Shown here piece after piece: positions 62,467 to 64,000 of a stretch of 64,000 nucleotides of DNA. Source of the stretch: Thiomicrorhabdus cannonii (GTDB lineage: Bacteria > Pseudomonadota > Gammaproteobacteria > Thiomicrospirales > Thiomicrospiraceae); the NCBI RefSeq assembly GCF_013391695.1, contig NZ_JACBGH010000001.1:310001-374000 (forward strand), written 5' to 3'. The notes beneath the pieces were generated by a model, which was not told the origin of the DNA, did not search any database, and saw only the letters and a list, made by a program, of their open reading frames with translations. Made by a program: the position numbers and the translations under genes. Numbering within the stretch: position 1 is the first letter of the stretch; every line of letters begins with the position of its first letter.

Positions 62467-62502
62467 GATTTTTTTATGTCTTCTTCGTTATCGCTATACA
62501 AC

Positions 62503-64000
62503 TTACTTGGATGAAACCCAAGCTTCCACCGAAGCCAACGCCTCATCCAGTTTACTTGGATCTTTACCGCCGGCCATCGCCATATCCGGACGCCCGCCGC
62601 CTTTACCGCCAACCTGCAGGGCAACATGATTGACCAGCTCGCCGGCTTTGAAACGATCGGTCACCGACTTGCTGACGCCGGCCGCCAAACTGACCTTATC
62701 GCCTTCTACCGCCGCCAGAATAATGACGGCTGGTTCCAACTTGTCTTTCAGCTTGTCCAGCGTTTCGCGCAGGGTATTGCTATCCGCGCCTTCCATCTTC
62801 GCCGCCAGCATCTTCACGCCGTTCACTTCCTTGGCACTGCCGGCCAAATCCGCGCCTTGCGATGCCGCCATCTTGGCTTGCAACTGTTTCAGCTCTTTTT
62901 CCAGCGTGCGGTAATCGGCCATGACCTGATTCACTTTGTCGGCGACCAGGTTTTTATCGGATTTAACGGTTTGCGCGATCTGCTCCAGACGCGCTTCGTC
63001 TTCGTAGATCATCGCCCAGGCTTTTTCGCCGGTGGCCGCTTCGATACGACGCACCCCGGACGCGATACCGCTTTCCGAAACAATACGGAAAGGCCCGATT
63101 TCGCCGACCGATTTAACGTGCGTTCCGCCGCACAGCTCGACCGAGAAATCCCCCATATCGACCACGCGGACGATATCGCCGTACTTCTCACCGAACAACG
63201 CCATCGCACCCATCGCCTTAGCCGATTCGATATCCATCTCGTTAGTGCCAACCGGATTGTTCAGCATGATGTTTTCATTGACCATCTGCTCGATCTTGCG
63301 CAAATCCGCCGCACTGATCGGCTCAAAATGCGAGAAGTCGAAACGCAGGCGATCCGGACTTACCAAAGAACCTTTCTGCTGCACGTGCGTGCCTAAGACA
63401 TTACGCAGTGCGGCGTGCAACAAGTGTGTGGCCGAGTGGTTCTTCTCGCTGGCGCGGCGATCCTGGATATTAATCTTGGCGTGAATGGTTTGACCCACGA
63501 CAATCGTGCCCGTCGTGGCTTTGCCGTGATGCAGGAAAAGCTTGCCTTGCTTATGCACATCATCCACATGGAAACTGTGCATGCCTTCGGTCAAACTGCC
63601 GCTGTCGCCGACCTGACCGCCCGACTCCGCATAGAACGGCGTCTGATCGAGAATGATGATGGCCGCTTCACCCTCAGTGATGCTCTGCACCGATTGCCCG
63701 TCCACAAAGATAGCCAAAATCTTCGCATCCGCCTCGTCGTTCATATAACCGATAAACTGGGTTTCACCTTCAAAATCCACACGGCTTTGCGCAGTACCGG
63801 CAAAGCTGCTGGCCGAACGCGCACGCTCACGCTGCGCTTCCATCGCTTTTTCAAAACCGGCTTCATCCACGCTCAACCCGCGTTCACGGGCCACATCGGC
63901 CGTCAAATCCACCGGGAAACCGTAGGTATCATACAATTTGAACGCCATCTCGCCTTCAATGACCGTTCCCGTCATCCCGGCAATGTACTCTTCCAACAGC
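62503..64000 (-). CDS. alaS: Alanyl-tRNA synthetase (N-terminal part outside window)
   Basis: The visible C-terminal 499 codons include the end of the catalytic region (YDTYGFPVDLTADVARERGL) and the editing domain with HSATHLLHAAL and CGGTHVKSVGEIGPFRI zinc/catalytic motifs. A coiled-coil linker and the C-terminal C-Ala domain GGKGGGRPDMAMAGGKD follow. The start lies beyond base 64000. The stop is 36 nt upstream of lysC. Confidence 0.97.
   Translation of the reverse strand, partial: LLEEYIAGMTGTVIEGEMAFKLYDTYGFPVDLTADVARERGLSVDEAGFEKAMEAQRERARSASSFAGTAQSRVDFEGETQFIGYMNDEADAKILAIFVDGQSVQSITEGEAAIIILDQTPFYAESGGQVGDSGSLTEGMHSFHVDDVHKQGKLFLHHGKATTGTIVVGQTIHAKINIQDRRASEKNHSATHLLHAALRNVLGTHVQQKGSLVSPDRLRFDFSHFEPISAADLRKIEQMVNENIMLNNPVGTNEMDIESAKAMGAMALFGEKYGDIVRVVDMGDFSVELCGGTHVKSVGEIGPFRIVSESGIASGVRRIEAATGEKAWAMIYEDEARLEQIAQTVKSDKNLVADKVNQVMADYRTLEKELKQLQAKMAASQGADLAGSAKEVNGVKMLAAKMEGADSNTLRETLDKLKDKLEPAVIILAAVEGDKVSLAAGVSKSVTDRFKAGELVNHVALQVGGKGGGRPDMAMAGGKDPSKLDEALASVEAWVSSK

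Overview
The window is chromosomal DNA of a motile, Gram-negative gammaproteobacterium. Gene content (sigma54-type flagellar promoters, a Vibrio-like FlgT/FlgP set with a PomAB-like stator, a class I fructose bisphosphatase next to pyrophosphatase and PEP carboxylase, and an alaS-lysC-csrA-tRNA-Ser-tRNA-Arg block) suggests a sulfur-oxidising autotroph of the Thiomicrospira / Hydrogenovibrio / Thiomicrorhabdus group. That placement is inference from gene content, not from a marker gene.

Layout. 1-17 kb: flagellar rod, hook and ring genes (flgH, flgG, flgF; flgE, flgD, flgC, flgB; flgT, cheV) on the minus strand, flgA-flgM-flgN-PilZ on the plus strand, then a minus-strand run from pepN through an LppC-like protein, an unknown membrane protein and a FlgP-like lipoprotein to a small coiled-coil protein. 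Two good sigma54 promoters and one sigma28 promoter give the usual flagellar hierarchy. 17-43.5 kb: housekeeping backbone. It holds pal, an FNR-type regulator, an unusual PfkB-kinase/Rieske fusion, rnr-rlmB, a dihydrolipoamide-dehydrogenase-like flavoprotein, mltF, thiI, fbp, ppa, ppc, panD, the run pcnB-folK-panB-panC-motA-motB, trpS and phnN.

43.69-60.45 kb: a 16.7 kb AT-rich integrative element in the 3' end of tRNA-Arg(ACG). It has 14-bp att repeats, matching sets of putative integrase arm sites at both ends, a P4-type integrase, an AlpA-like protein, a primase, a P-loop helicase-like ATPase and a candidate origin with two DnaA boxes. It carries no virion genes. Its cargo is a six-gene type I restriction-modification operon, hsdM-hsdS-HNH-(HEPN-like 189 aa)-hsdR-(HEPN-like 347 aa), plus a periplasmic endonuclease I, a DUF2188-like protein, a decayed IS3 element and an nrdA fragment. 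The layout resembles a P4-like satellite or defence island; the restriction operon resembles EcoprrI, where the anticodon nuclease gene prrC lies between hsdS and hsdR. 60.4-64 kb: backbone resumes with tRNA-Arg, tRNA-Ser, csrA, lysC and the 3' part of alaS.

The strongest signal not explained by genes is a dispersed motif, core AACAGGCCGGGT. It has seven exact and five single-mismatch copies in the backbone, in both orientations, in intergenic DNA and inside genes, and none in the island. In three unrelated proteins it is read in frame as (K)(T/I)QQAG. It behaves like an uptake-signal or other genome-tagging sequence.
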